A DNA stretch of 64,000 bases from Massilia sp. IC2-278 (GCF_020708045.1 NZ_JAJFES010000004.1:62001-126000); one strand, 5' to 3'. Positions 18,277 to 27,960 are shown, numbered from the stretch's first letter. Notes: a model not told the origin generated them from the sequence alone. Translations and numbers: made by a program.

Positions 18277-19409
18277 CCGCGCGCTCCCACCGGACGGCCC
18301 GCCAGCGCCGCCGCTTCGTCGAACACGGCGGCGAACTTGTCGAGCGTGGCGTCGAAGGCGTACAGGGCGCGCGCCTTGGCCGCGCCGGTCTCCACGTCCG
18401 GCAGCTGGCGCGCCAGGCGTTCGAGCGCCGCGGTGACCGAGGCGCTCGAACGCGGCTGCACGATCTCGCCCATCCCGGTGGCCAGCACCGGCTGGCGCAC
18501 GCCCGGCAGGTCGCTGGCAATCACGGGGATGCCGCGCATCATGGCCTCGACCTGGACGATGCCGAATGCCTCGAACGGGTTCACCGACGGCAGCGCGAAG
18601 ACGTCGAGCGAGGCATAGAAGTCGTCGAGTGCTTCGTCGGGCAGGAAGCCGAGCAGCTTGATCCGGGTGTCGCCCTGCATGCGTGCGCGTACGCGCTCGA
18701 TGACCGAGCCGCCCGCCACCATGCTGAAGTCGCCGGCGATGAGCAGGCGCGCATCCGGGTCGGCCAGCGCACGGAAGCCTTCGACCAGGTATTCGACGCC
18801 CTTTTCCTCGACGATGCGGCCCAGGAATCCGACGTGCAGACCGGGGCCGTCGCGGTAGGCCGGGGCGCCGCCGGTGCGCACGTGGCAGGTGCCCGGCACG
18901 ACCTTGCGGCGCAGCGACAGCGCGGCGCGCATGCGCGAATGGTCGGCATAGTCGTCCGACGTGACGGTGACGAAGGCCGAGCGCCGCGCCGCCGCGCCGG
19001 TGGAAACGTCGAGCACCTTGTTCTGGATGCGTCCGAGCAGGGTCGGCGGCAGGCTGACGTCGCACTGGTAGGTCATCACCACCGGCGCCAGGCTGGCGGC
19101 CGCGACCAGGCCGGCCTCGAGCATCGGCGCGTGGATGTTCACCACCCTCGCGTTGGCCGATTCGCGGCGGATGGTCGAGACGAAGGAAGGACTGATGACG
19201 CCCTTGCCGAAGCGTGCCGCCACCGGCGTGCGCACCACGCGCACGCCGGCCAGCATCTCTTCGCGCGGCAGCGCCGGGTCGTGCTGGGACGCGACCACGG
19301 TCACGCGCCAGCCGCGCGCCGCCAGGCCTTCGGCCACGTCGCGCGCGACATTCGTGAGGCCGCTGACATAAGGCCGGTAGTAATTCAGGGCAATGACTAC
19401 GTCGTTCAT
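18273..19409 (-). CDS. Glycosyltransferase family 4
   Basis: The 378-residue protein has a full GT-B fold. The N-terminal domain opens with 'VIALNYYRPYVSGLTNVARD' (glycine-rich acceptor loop). The C-terminal domain has 'HVGFLGRIVEEKGVEYLVEG' (residue about 195) and the donor-site 'SVNPFEAFGIVQVEAMM' with EX7E glutamates (about 280). It transfers a nucleotide-sugar residue in the cytoplasm. It lies between the SMR-type carrier (22 bases upstream) and the PAP2 phosphatase (4-base overlap). It may add a sugar to the same lipid carrier or to a glycan acceptor that the GT-C protein later modifies. Confidence 0.85.
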   Translation of the reverse strand: MNDVVIALNYYRPYVSGLTNVARDVAEGLAARGWRVTVVASQHDPALPREEMLAGVRVVRTPVAARFGKGVISPSFVSTIRRESANARVVNIHAPMLEAGLVAAASLAPVVMTYQCDVSLPPTLLGRIQNKVLDVSTGAAARRSAFVTVTSDDYADHSRMRAALSLRRKVVPGTCHVRTGGAPAYRDGPGLHVGFLGRIVEEKGVEYLVEGFRALADPDARLLIAGDFSMVAGGSVIERVRARMQGDTRIKLLGFLPDEALDDFYASLDVFALPSVNPFEAFGIVQVEAMMRGIPVIASDLPGVRQPVLATGMGEIVQPRSSASVTAALERLARQLPDVETGAAKARALYAFDATLDKFAAVFDEAAALAGRPVGARG

Positions 19410-19431
19410 GGATCGGTTTCCGTAATAGTTC

Positions 19432-19800
19432 TCAGTTGCGCGCGACCAGGACGACGCCGAAGATGATGACGAAGATCCCGACCCAGCGCATCAGCGGCAC
19501 GTGTTCGTTCAGGACGAACACCGCCAGCAGCGCCGACAGTACATAGGTCAGCGACAGCGCCGGCTGCAGCACGGTCAGCGGCATCGTGCGCAGCAGCCAG
19601 ATCCAGATCGCGGCCGGGATCGCATACATGACCACGCCCGCCACGATCAGGGGGTTGAGCATGACTTGCCAGACGAGGCCGGGGATGCCGCCTTCCCATT
19701 GTTGCGGCAGCTTGCCGGCGCCCCACTTCATGCAGAGCGAACCAAGGGAACCGACGCCAACGCCGAGTGCGACCAATAACCAGTTTTGCAGGGGATACAT
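19432..19800 (-). CDS. Small EamA/SMR-type membrane carrier (ArnE/ArnF-like)
   Basis: The 122-residue protein has four hydrophobic helices ('NWLLVALGVGVGSLGSLCMK', 'VMYAIPAAIWIWLLRTMPLT', 'SLTYVLSALLAVFVLNEHVP' and the C-terminal segment). Its sequence pattern, especially 'LQPALSLTYVLSALLAVFVL', resembles ArnE/ArnF, which flip undecaprenyl-phosphate-aminoarabinose across the inner membrane. The start is the ATG at 19800. It lies 37 bases after the GT-C-like gene and 22 before a GT4 gene. As a flippase it would deliver polyprenyl-phosphate sugar to the periplasmic active site of the GT-C protein. A drug-efflux role is the main alternative. Confidence 0.7.
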   Translation of the reverse strand: MYPLQNWLLVALGVGVGSLGSLCMKWGAGKLPQQWEGGIPGLVWQVMLNPLIVAGVVMYAIPAAIWIWLLRTMPLTVLQPALSLTYVLSALLAVFVLNEHVPLMRWVGIFVIIFGVVLVARN

Positions 19801-19837
19801 AGGTGACTTCTTCAGTTGATTGAGGGGCGGCACCGGC

Positions 19838-22039
19838 TTACGGCCGGGCGCACGGTTCGACGCCGATCTTTTCGAGGCCGTAGCTGAGCACGCGGTCATC
19901 GCTGGCGCCGACGCTGGCCGGCGACAGTCCGCCCGCGGCCGAGCGCAGCTCGACATGCGAGGCCCCCGCCGGAATGGTAAAGCTGATCTCGCCCTGGCCA
20001 TTGTTCAGCGGGAAACGTGCCGATACGTCGCCTGCGCTGACGATCAGGGCGTCCTCGCCCTTGATCGGCTCGAAGCGGCGGCCGACGTGGATCTTCAGCG
20101 TACGCGCGCAATCGCCGCGCAGCTCGATGCGGGCGCTCGCGGCCATCCAGCGGCCCCAGTCCTCGTGGCCGTGGAATCCTTCGCCGAGCCTGAAAGGAAT
20201 GCGGTCGGCCGGGACGATCTCGAAAGCGGCATTGTGCCAAATGGCGACGTTCGACAGTGCGCCTTCGCCGCTGCGCGCCTTGAGGACATGCGTGACCGTC
20301 TCACGGCGGGCGTCGTAGTCGGCCTCGAGCCGGTAGATGTAGCCGCCATTGTGCAGTTCCGGCGGGAATACCAGCGGCACGTCGCGCAGGACATAGGCGA
20401 CCCAGCGGCTGAACAGGAAGGAATGCTTGCCGAGTTCAGGCCCGACCAGCAGCACGGCCCCGGGCGGCAAGGCGGCGCGGGCGGCGCCGAGCTCGCGCAG
20501 TTCGGCCGAGAAATGGGCCTGCGCGCCATGCTGCCGGAACTCGCGCCAACGCTCGAACGAGATCGTCCCGAGCACCAGCAGGGCCAGCGCGATGCATACG
20601 CCATGTGCGCCGTGGCGCAGGACGGCGCGCCCGGACGGCCCCGCGCCCGGGGAGGCGCGCATGGCGAGCGCGCGCAGCGCCGGCGCCGCGCTGCCGGCGG
20701 CCGCGCCCAGCAGCGTGGCCACGGGCAGCGCCATGAATTCGATCGCCTTCATGCCGCCGTAGCCGTAGTGACTGCGCCAAAACATGGCGAATACCGGCAG
20801 GCAGGCCAGCGCCAGCGCGCCGGTGCCGAGCCAGACGCGGCGCGGCGCGAACAGCAGCGCGGCGGCCAGCACGATGCCGCCCAACAGCACGCCCGAGCCG
20901 CCCAGGCGCAGGGCCATGACCTTGGTGTCGAAAGCCAGCAGCGTCAGCAGCAGGTTGGCCGGCGTCATGTCCGCGAACAGGGTGGGAAAGATGACGTTCG
21001 GCCCCTGCGCCGCCGAGGCGCCGGTGGCGAGTACCTTGATGGTCGCCAGCGCGGCGAACGGGGCGGCGAAGGCCGCCACCACTGCGCACAGCACCAGGAT
21101 GTGGATACTGCTCAGCGAGAGCGCACGCTTGCGCACGGCAACCTGCAGGTACAAAAGCACCGAGGCCGGGCCGGCGATCGCCAGCAGTTCCGGATAGGTT
21201 GCCAACAGCGCGCCAAGGAAGATGCCCGCGGCGAGCATGTTGCCGCGTCCGCCCCCGTCCGCCAGTGCCTGCTGGACGTTCCAGTAATAACCGGCCAGGA
21301 ACACAAGTCCCCACATCGTGGCGAAGTTCTCATTCCCGTAGATGAACAGGGCGACCGGCGACAGCGCGACAGCCAGCAAGGCCAGTGCGAGAAATTTCCA
21401 GTCGTTCCGGGCTTCCTGCAAGAAGCCCTGGCTGGCGGCAAAACCGAACAGCACGGCGCCCAATGCGAACAGGACCGGGTAAACCTGCTCGAGCGGCATG
21501 CCGCTGATTCCGGAAAACAGGACTAGCAGCGATTCGGCGCCGATGCGTGGCAACAGGCCCAGATTCACTCCGGCAGCCGCGCTCAGGGGATAGGCGGGAT
21601 CGCTCGGAAAGGCGGCCGCCAGGCTGTGCGTGCGCAGCCAGTCGGCGGTGAAGATGTACCACAGCTCATCGGCATTCCCTGTGCCTTCCATCGGCACCAG
21701 GGCAGCCATGCTGGCTTGGCCCGACAGACGCCAGCACAGCATGCCGACGGCGAACAGCAGCATGCATGCGGTCGTCTTGCGGTCGGAATCGGCAAGCCCT
21801 CCCCTGGTCCAGCCCCACAGGGCGAGCGCGCCAAGCAAGGCAAGGATCATCCACGCCGACGAAATGCCGGGAAAAACGCGCAGAAGCAGGTTCATCAAGC
21901 ACACCAGTACAGCAGCGCCGAGCATCAAGCGGGCTGGCACGGCCAGGAAGCTGCCGTCGGTATACAAATGGGGAGCAAATACCCGTGTTGCGTTGACCAG
22001 CAAATACGCGACGGCAACTAGCGCTAGACCTAACTCCAC
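19838..22039 (-). CDS. Large GT-C-like membrane glycosyltransferase
   Basis: The 733-residue protein has about 11-13 hydrophobic segments in residues 1-500 and a soluble C-terminal domain (about 515-733) that looks beta-rich. An acidic pair in the first large loop ('TGNADELWYIFTADW', around residue 122) matches the place of the catalytic aspartate/glutamate in GT-C enzymes, which use polyprenyl-phosphate sugars on the outer face of the inner membrane. I do not recognise a named family. It is the first gene of a five-gene operon containing a phosphoribosyltransferase homologue, a phosphatase and a flippase candidate, so it is the best candidate for the final transferase. Confidence 0.65.
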   Translation of the reverse strand: MELGLALVAVAYLLVNATRVFAPHLYTDGSFLAVPARLMLGAAVLVCLMNLLLRVFPGISSAWMILALLGALALWGWTRGGLADSDRKTTACMLLFAVGMLCWRLSGQASMAALVPMEGTGNADELWYIFTADWLRTHSLAAAFPSDPAYPLSAAAGVNLGLLPRIGAESLLVLFSGISGMPLEQVYPVLFALGAVLFGFAASQGFLQEARNDWKFLALALLAVALSPVALFIYGNENFATMWGLVFLAGYYWNVQQALADGGGRGNMLAAGIFLGALLATYPELLAIAGPASVLLYLQVAVRKRALSLSSIHILVLCAVVAAFAAPFAALATIKVLATGASAAQGPNVIFPTLFADMTPANLLLTLLAFDTKVMALRLGGSGVLLGGIVLAAALLFAPRRVWLGTGALALACLPVFAMFWRSHYGYGGMKAIEFMALPVATLLGAAAGSAAPALRALAMRASPGAGPSGRAVLRHGAHGVCIALALLVLGTISFERWREFRQHGAQAHFSAELRELGAARAALPPGAVLLVGPELGKHSFLFSRWVAYVLRDVPLVFPPELHNGGYIYRLEADYDARRETVTHVLKARSGEGALSNVAIWHNAAFEIVPADRIPFRLGEGFHGHEDWGRWMAASARIELRGDCARTLKIHVGRRFEPIKGEDALIVSAGDVSARFPLNNGQGEISFTIPAGASHVELRSAAGGLSPASVGASDDRVLSYGLEKIGVEPCARP

Positions 22040-22081
22040 TTCGTCTCCAAATCTTGCTGAATAAGCAGTACAAAGAACGCA

Positions 22082-22087
22082 ATTATA
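22082..22087 (-). promoter_or_regulatory. Candidate -10 box for the GT-C operon
   Basis: A perfect TATAAT on the minus strand lies 43 bases before the GT-C start, in an AT-rich patch of otherwise GC-rich DNA. The region 17 bases upstream (GTGAAT) is a weak -35. Confidence 0.4.
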
Positions 22088-22278
22088 CTATGCAGCCCAT
22101 CCGTATTCACACTCTGGCGATCGGCCCGGCAAGGATGTAATTGCCCGTTCGGCCGCGCCCTGCACACCGTTTGCGTCCTTGCGTGAAGCTGCGCACAGTC
22201 TGCCGATCCGTTCCCGCGTTAGGCTGAAACAAGCCGGCAATTCCTGCGCGGCGCCTGTATATTCCGAGAAAGACCACC

Positions 22279-23961
22279 ATGGCAACCGGCTCCGACCGCG
22301 AAGACGACGACAGCAAAGACCTCGACGCGCAGGGCGGCGGCCAGAGCGTGGGCGTGCCCGCCGACGGCCAGCTCGAGGGCTCGGCGTTCAATCCGCTCGG
22401 CAACCCGGGCATGAAGCACTGGCAGGCCAGCTACATCGACCGCGAAGGCATCGAGGACCGCGGCAACATCTTCTTTGCCGCCGTCGAGATGACGCGCATG
22501 CCGATGGTCGTCACCGACCCGCGCCAGCACGACAACCCGATCGTGTTCGTCAACCGCGCCTTCCTCGACCTCACCCTGTACGAGGAAGCCGAGGCCGTCG
22601 GCCGCAACTGCCGCTTCCTGCAGGGCCCGCGGACCGACCCGGCCACCGTCGCCGAGATCCGCAACGCGATTGCCGACCAGCGCGCGGTGGCGCTCGACAT
22701 CCTGAACTACAAGGCCGACGGCACGCCGTTCTGGAATGCCCTCTACCTGGGGCCGATCTTCGACCACGAAGGCCAGCTGCTCTACTTCTTCGCCTCGCAG
22801 ATGGACGTGACCGAGCGCCGCGCCACCGAGCAGTCCTCGCTGCAGGCGCAGAAGATGGAAGCTATCGGCCAACTGACGGCCGGCATGGCGCACGACTTCA
22901 ACAACCTGCTGCAGGTCATCAACGGCAACCTGGAACTGGCGCTGCTGGCGCTTGGCTCCGGCAACAGCACGGCCGGCGAATCGATCCGCCGCGCCCAGCG
23001 CTCGGCCATGAAGGCCGGCAAGCTAACCCAGCAACTGCTCACCTTTGCGCGCAAGCAGCGCCTCGAGCCGCGCCGGATCAACCTGAATGCCTTGCTGGTG
23101 GAATTCTCGGAACTGCTGGTGCGCACCCTCGGCGACAAGGTCGAGCTGCACCTGGACCTGAAGCCCGGCTTGCCCGCCTGCACCCTCGATCCGACCCACC
23201 TGGAAATGGCGCTGCTGAACGTCCTGATCAACGCGCGCGACGCCATGCCGGACGGTGGCGAGGTGAAGGTTGCCACGGCGCTGACGCCCGGCAACCAGGT
23301 GGTGATCTGCGTGGCCGACCAGGGCGAAGGCATGACGCCCGAAGTCATGCGGCGCGCAACCGAACCTTTCTTCACCACCAAGGGACCGGGCACCGGGCTC
23401 GGGCTGGCGATGGTGCACGGCTTCGTCCAGCAGTCGCGCGGACGGCTGGACATCGACAGCACGCCCGGCCAGGGCACCACGGTGCGCATGATCTTCCCGC
23501 TTGCCGACGGCGAGGTGGCGGCAGGCGGCCCTGCACCGGATGCGGCCGAGGAAGACGATCCGGCGGCGGTGGCGGAAGACGAGACCAGGCCGCGCATCCT
23601 CGTGGTCGAAGACAACGAGGACGTGCGCGAACTGGCGGAAAGCATGCTCGGCGCGGCCGGCTATGCGGTGGTGTCGGCGGCCAGCGGCGAGCGCGCGCTG
23701 GAACTGCTGGAAGACGAACAGAACTTCGACCTGCTGTTCACCGATGTGATCATGCCGGGCGGCATGAACGGCTTGCAGCTGGCCGAGCAGGTACGCGCGC
23801 GCCAGCCGGAAACGCCGATCCTGATCACCACCGGCTACATGGACGAGCTGCCCTCGCCCAACCCGCGCGCCCAACCGCTCGACGTGCTCAGCAAGCCTTA
23901 CCGGCAGGAAGAACTGCTGTCGCGCGTGCGCGCCATCCTGCCGGCACGCACTGCCCTGTAA
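22279..23961 (+). CDS. LOV-domain hybrid histidine kinase/response regulator (blue-light sensor)
   Basis: The 560-residue cytoplasmic protein has an N-terminal LOV/PAS domain (residues about 65-190) with the flavin-binding signature 'GRNCRFLQGPRT'; C111 is the cysteine that forms the photoadduct in LOV receptors. It is followed by a HisKA domain with phospho-acceptor H205 in 'GMAHDFNNLLQ', an HATPase_c domain ('NARDAMPDGG' and 'GTGLGLAMVHGFV') and a C-terminal receiver (about 435-560) with phospho-acceptor D489 in 'LLFTDVIMPGG'. It should autophosphorylate in response to blue light and pass phosphate to its own receiver. No output regulator lies next to it. The preceding low-complexity tail (residues 1-45) is acidic. 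Confidence 0.9.
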   Translation: MATGSDREDDDSKDLDAQGGGQSVGVPADGQLEGSAFNPLGNPGMKHWQASYIDREGIEDRGNIFFAAVEMTRMPMVVTDPRQHDNPIVFVNRAFLDLTLYEEAEAVGRNCRFLQGPRTDPATVAEIRNAIADQRAVALDILNYKADGTPFWNALYLGPIFDHEGQLLYFFASQMDVTERRATEQSSLQAQKMEAIGQLTAGMAHDFNNLLQVINGNLELALLALGSGNSTAGESIRRAQRSAMKAGKLTQQLLTFARKQRLEPRRINLNALLVEFSELLVRTLGDKVELHLDLKPGLPACTLDPTHLEMALLNVLINARDAMPDGGEVKVATALTPGNQVVICVADQGEGMTPEVMRRATEPFFTTKGPGTGLGLAMVHGFVQQSRGRLDIDSTPGQGTTVRMIFPLADGEVAAGGPAPDAAEEDDPAAVAEDETRPRILVVEDNEDVRELAESMLGAAGYAVVSAASGERALELLEDEQNFDLLFTDVIMPGGMNGLQLAEQVRARQPETPILITTGYMDELPSPNPRAQPLDVLSKPYRQEELLSRVRAILPARTAL

Positions 23962-24114
23962 CTCGGCGCGCAGCGTACAATACTCGGGCTCGTACTCGGG
24001 CTCGTACACGTGCCAGGCAGCGCGCCGCCTTCGCGTTGCCCTCCTGGCCGCGTGCCCTTCAATCGCCGGACGCGGCGCAAGCCCGGCATCCGGTGCTACC
24101 AGGACATTATTCGC

Positions 24115-25158
24115 ATGATTCTAGTAACAGGGGGAGCAGGCTTCATCGGCTCCAATTTCGTTCTCGGGTGGCTGGCACACAGCGACGAGCCGGTCGTGAA
24201 CCTCGACAAGCTGACCTATGCCGGCAACCTGGCCAACCTGGCCTCGCTCGCCAACGACCCGCGCCACCTGTTCGTCCACGGCGATATCGGCGACAGGGAA
24301 CTGGTGGCGGGCCTGCTGGCACGCCACCAGCCGCGCGCCATCCTCAACTTTGCCGCCGAAACCCATGTCGACCGCGCCATTGCAGGCGCCGGCAATTTCA
24401 TCGCGACCAACATCGACGCCACCTTCGCGCTGCTCGAGACCGTGCGCGCCTGGTGGCAGGCGCAAGACGACGCGGCGCGCGAACGCTTCCGCTTCCTGCA
24501 TGTCTCGACCGACGAGGTGTATGGCACCCTGCAACCGGGCGAAGCGGCGTTCAGCGAAACCACGCCCTACGCGCCGAACAATCCGTATGCCGCCTCGAAA
24601 GCCGCATCCGACCACCTGGTACGCGCCTGGCACCGCACCTACGGCTTGCCGACCCTGACAACCAATTGTTCGAATAATTACGGGCCGTATCAATTTCCCG
24701 AGAAGCTGATTCCGCACATGATCGCGCAGGCACGCGCCGGCAAGCCCCTGCCCGTGTACGGCGACGGCCAGCAGGTGCGCGACTGGCTCTACGTTACCGA
24801 CCATTGCGCGGCGCTGCGCCGCGTGCTCGAGGCCGGGCGTCCCGGCGAGACCTACAATATCGGCGGCAGCGACGAGATGGCGAACCTCGACGTGGTGCGG
24901 ATCGTGTGCGGCATCCTGGATGAACTGGCGCCCGCGGCGCAAGGCAGCCATGCCGCCCGGATCGAGCACGTCACGGACCGCCTGGGGCACGACCGCCGCT
25001 ATGCCATCGACGCCGGCAAGATAGCACGCGAACTGGACTGGCAGCCGGCCGAGAGCTTCGCCAGCGGCATCCGCAAGACCGTCGAGTGGTACCTGGCGCA
25101 CGAGGACTGGCTCGATGCGCTGCAGGCCAGCCACGCCAACCAGGCGGGCCGCCCATGA
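24115..25158 (+). CDS. rmlB: dTDP-glucose 4,6-dehydratase
   Basis: The 347-residue short-chain dehydrogenase-type enzyme begins '[18 protein letters not shown]' (NAD-binding GxxGxxG) and has the catalytic 'STDEVYG' (Thr-Asp-Glu) and '[12 protein letters not shown]' (YxxxK) motifs and the substrate segment '[17 protein letters not shown]'. It turns dTDP-glucose into dTDP-4-keto-6-deoxyglucose. I start at the ATG at 24115; longer open sequence upstream is not family-like. It overlaps rmlA by four bases (ATGA). rmlC and rmlD are not next to it, so the sugar made is not necessarily rhamnose. A 12-base tandem duplication (ctcgggctcgta) sits upstream at 23988-24011. Confidence 0.93.
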   Translation: MILVTGGAGFIGSNFVLGWLAHSDEPVVNLDKLTYAGNLANLASLANDPRHLFVHGDIGDRELVAGLLARHQPRAILNFAAETHVDRAIAGAGNFIATNIDATFALLETVRAWWQAQDDAARERFRFLHVSTDEVYGTLQPGEAAFSETTPYAPNNPYAASKAASDHLVRAWHRTYGLPTLTTNCSNNYGPYQFPEKLIPHMIAQARAGKPLPVYGDGQQVRDWLYVTDHCAALRRVLEAGRPGETYNIGGSDEMANLDVVRIVCGILDELAPAAQGSHAARIEHVTDRLGHDRRYAIDAGKIARELDWQPAESFASGIRKTVEWYLAHEDWLDALQASHANQAGRP

Positions 25159-26045
25159 GCACCGCCCCGGCGCGCAAGGGCATCATCCTGGCGGGCGGCG
25201 CCGGCACGCGCTTGTACCCGCTCACGACCAGTGTGTCGAAGCAGTTGCTGCCGGTGTACGACAAGCCGATGATCTATTACCCGCTCAGCACGCTGATGCT
25301 GGCAGGCCTGCGCCAGATCCTGATCATCTCCACGCCCGAGGATGTGCCGCGCTTCCAGGCGCTGCTCGGCGACGGCAGCCAGTGGGGACTCGAACTCGGC
25401 TACGTCGCCCAGCCCTCGCCCGACGGCCTGGCCCAGGCCTTTATCCTGGGCCGCGATTTCCTGGGAGACGCAGCGTCGGCGCTGATCCTCGGCGATAACA
25501 TCCACTACGGCAACGACGTAGTCTTCAGGCTGCAGGCGGCCTGCGCGCGCGACAGCGGCGCCACCGTGTTCGCCTACCACGTCACCGATCCGGAGCGCTA
25601 TGGCGTCGTCGAATTCGACGCGGAGCGCCGCCCGCTGAGCCTGGAAGAAAAGCCGCTGCGGCCGAAATCGCCCTACGCCGTCACCGGCCTGTATTTCTAC
25701 GACAACCAGGTCTGCGACATCGCGGCCAGCCTGAAACCCTCGCGGCGCGGCGAACTCGAAATCACCGACGTCAACAGCCATTACCTCGCGCGCGGCGCAC
25801 TGAACGTCGAGATCCTGGGGCGCGGCACCGCCTGGCTCGACACCGGCACCCACGATTCGCTGCTCGACGCCAGCCAGTTCATCGCGGCGATCCAGAAGCG
25901 CCAGGGGCTGAAGGTTGCGTGCCCCGAGGAGATTGCCTGGCGCATGGGCTACATCGACAGCGCCCAGTTGCTGCGCCTGGCGCAGCCGCTGGCGCGCAGC
26001 GGGTATGGAGAATACCTGCTGCGGCTGGTGCACGACGGGGAATAA
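25155..26045 (+). CDS. rmlA: Glucose-1-phosphate thymidylyltransferase
   Basis: The 296-residue enzyme has the nucleotidyltransferase signature '[16 protein letters not shown]' at residue 8, followed by '[18 protein letters not shown]', and the later '[18 protein letters not shown]'. It makes dTDP-glucose from dTTP and glucose-1-phosphate, the substrate of the preceding RmlB. Its length is normal for RmlA. Translation is coupled to rmlB through an ATGA overlap. The pair supplies an activated sugar for the surface polysaccharides encoded nearby. Confidence 0.95.
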   Translation: MSTAPARKGIILAGGAGTRLYPLTTSVSKQLLPVYDKPMIYYPLSTLMLAGLRQILIISTPEDVPRFQALLGDGSQWGLELGYVAQPSPDGLAQAFILGRDFLGDAASALILGDNIHYGNDVVFRLQAACARDSGATVFAYHVTDPERYGVVEFDAERRPLSLEEKPLRPKSPYAVTGLYFYDNQVCDIAASLKPSRRGELEITDVNSHYLARGALNVEILGRGTAWLDTGTHDSLLDASQFIAAIQKRQGLKVACPEEIAWRMGYIDSAQLLRLAQPLARSGYGEYLLRLVHDGE

Positions 26046-26091
26046 GACCGGCAGCGCTGCGCCGCCGGCCGGGATGGCTCAGGTCTGTAAC

Positions 26092-27588
26092 TTACGCCTG
26101 CGGCTTCGGCAAGCCGCCGAGCAGGACGGCCAGCTTCTGCTTCGGCTTGGCCTGCGTGCCCGCGACGGCCTGGACCGTGTCGCGGCGCGGCACGTTCGAC
26201 GGCTCGTAAGGCTTCAGGAACCACGGATCGATCTTGTCGCGGCGCGGCATCGAGCCGGCGCCGTAGCTGCGCGGCCCGCGTTCGCTGCGCTCGCCGCCGC
26301 GTTCACTACGGACTTCGCTGCTGCGCTCGCTGCGGCCAGCGTCCGGGCTGCCGCTGCGCGGACGGCGCTCGGCGCGTTCGCCATCGCGGTCGCGGCTGCG
26401 GGCGCGCGGCGTGAAGTTGCTCAGCTCGCCGCGCTGGACGGTCTGCTTGATCAGTTTCTCGATGTCGGCCAGCAGGCGCTCGTCCTTCTCCGAGTAGACC
26501 GAGATCGCATCGCCCGAGGCGCCGGCGCGGCCGGTGCGGCCGATGCGGTGCACGTAGTCTTCGGCGTTGTAGGGCAGGTCGAAGTTGATCACGCAAGGCA
26601 GGTCGGAAATGTCGAGGCCGCGCGCGGCGACGTCGGTTGCCACCAGCACCTCGATCTCGCCCTTTTTAAAGGCTTCCAGCGCCGCCATGCGTTCCTGCTG
26701 GGTTTTATCGCCGTGGATGGCCGATGCCTTGATGCCGCACTGCTCGAGGTGGCGCGACAGGCGCGAGGCGCCGATCTTGGTGTTCGAGAACACGATCACC
26801 TGCTTCAGTTCGCGCTGGCGGATCAGGAATTCGACCACGTCGCGCTTCTGCTCTTCGTCGACCTTGTAGACCACCTGGGTGACCTTTTCGGCGGTGGCAT
26901 TGCTGCGCGCCACTTCGATCAGGACCGGCTGGTCGAGGAAGCTGTTGGCCAGCTTCTTGATCTCGGGCGAGAAGGTGGCCGAGAACATCAGGTTCTGGCG
27001 CTTCTTCGGCAGCAAATTGATGATGCGCTGCAGGTCGGGCAGGAAGCCCATGTCGAGCATGCGGTCGGCTTCGTCCATGACCAGCATCTGCACCTGGCCG
27101 AGGCTGACGTTCTTCTGTTCGATGTGGTCGAGCAGCCGGCCCGGGGTGGCGATGACGATTTCGACGCCGCCCTTCAGGATCACGGTCTGGCCCTTCATGT
27201 CCATGCCGCCGAACACCACGGCCGAGCGCAGCGGCGTGTGCTGGGCGTAGGCCTTGACGTTGTCGGCCACCTGCACGGCGAGCTCGCGGGTAGGCGTGAG
27301 AATCAGCGCGCGCACCGGGTGGCGCGCCGGCGACATGCTGCTGTTGGCGTGGGCCAGCAGCAGCTGGATGATCGGCAGCGAGAAGCCGGCGGTCTTGCCG
27401 GTGCCGGTCTGGGCGGCGCCCATGACGTCGCGGCCCTGCAGCACGACCGGGATGGCCTGGGCCTGGATCGGGGTCGGATGGACGTAGCCCTGGTCGGCGA
27501 GGGCGCGCAGGATTTCGGGCGCGAGACCGAAATCGGCAAAGCGCACCTCTGGCGTGGCAGCCTCGTTGTTCATCGGTGTTTCAGACAT
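26092..27588 (-). CDS. rhlE: DEAD-box ATP-dependent RNA helicase (RhlE type)
   Basis: The 498-residue protein has all DEAD-box motifs in order: Q motif ('FADFGLAPEILRAL...PTPIQ'), motif I 'AQTGTGKTAGF', 'PTRELAVQ', 'TPGRLLDH', motif II 'MDEADRMLDMGF', 'FSATFS', and in the second domain 'VIVFSNTK', 'ATDVAARGLD' and 'HRIGRTGRAG'. The C-terminal 115 residues are low-complexity, rich in Arg, Ser and Glu ('RSERSSEVRSERGGERSER'), which probably binds RNA. It unwinds short RNA duplexes in ribosome assembly or RNA decay. Start is at 'MSETPMNNEA', with a second Met five codons later. Confidence 0.92.
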   Translation of the reverse strand: MSETPMNNEAATPEVRFADFGLAPEILRALADQGYVHPTPIQAQAIPVVLQGRDVMGAAQTGTGKTAGFSLPIIQLLLAHANSSMSPARHPVRALILTPTRELAVQVADNVKAYAQHTPLRSAVVFGGMDMKGQTVILKGGVEIVIATPGRLLDHIEQKNVSLGQVQMLVMDEADRMLDMGFLPDLQRIINLLPKKRQNLMFSATFSPEIKKLANSFLDQPVLIEVARSNATAEKVTQVVYKVDEEQKRDVVEFLIRQRELKQVIVFSNTKIGASRLSRHLEQCGIKASAIHGDKTQQERMAALEAFKKGEIEVLVATDVAARGLDISDLPCVINFDLPYNAEDYVHRIGRTGRAGASGDAISVYSEKDERLLADIEKLIKQTVQRGELSNFTPRARSRDRDGERAERRPRSGSPDAGRSERSSEVRSERGGERSERGPRSYGAGSMPRRDKIDPWFLKPYEPSNVPRRDTVQAVAGTQAKPKQKLAVLLGGLPKPQA

Positions 27589-27960
27589 TATTCTTTCCAG
27601 GCATGTAATCGTTCCGCTCTACGGCCGCTTCGCTGCCTCGCCCCGGACGCATGTCGACGCGCAAAACGCTGGATGGGCGGGCTTGCCGCCAACTGGTGCG
27701 CGGCCCGTGGCCGGCTCGGTAGGCACGCCCCGCAGGCAGAAACCGCCGGCGCGAACGTAGAGACACTAAGTAGCATCCTCAAGGTTACCTCAAAACCTCG
27801 AGGGTGTATATGGAATCCTGTGTCGATGCGGCCTGTCCGCCCCTGTCCTGCTTGCCGTTTTTGCAAGCCTGGGATTTACCCGGCTTTACATTCCCTGCCC
27901 TGCGTTTCGGCTTTGTGTGGCCGTAAATGGAGATAAGACAATCTTTGCAGAGGAAAAAAA
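27589..27960. other. Non-coding stretch between rhlE and the EF-hand gene
   Basis: The 372 bases between these divergent genes have no convincing gene. They include an imperfect inverted repeat (cctcaaggtt / aacctcgagg, 27779-27803) and, before the plus-strand gene, a good ribosome binding site (GAGGAAAA). DEAD-box genes often have long leaders, but I see no recognisable RNA element. Confidence 0.5.

Noticed and set aside
23988..24011. 12-base direct duplication upstream of rmlB
   Set aside because: Only two copies and no sign of regulation; probably simple slippage.
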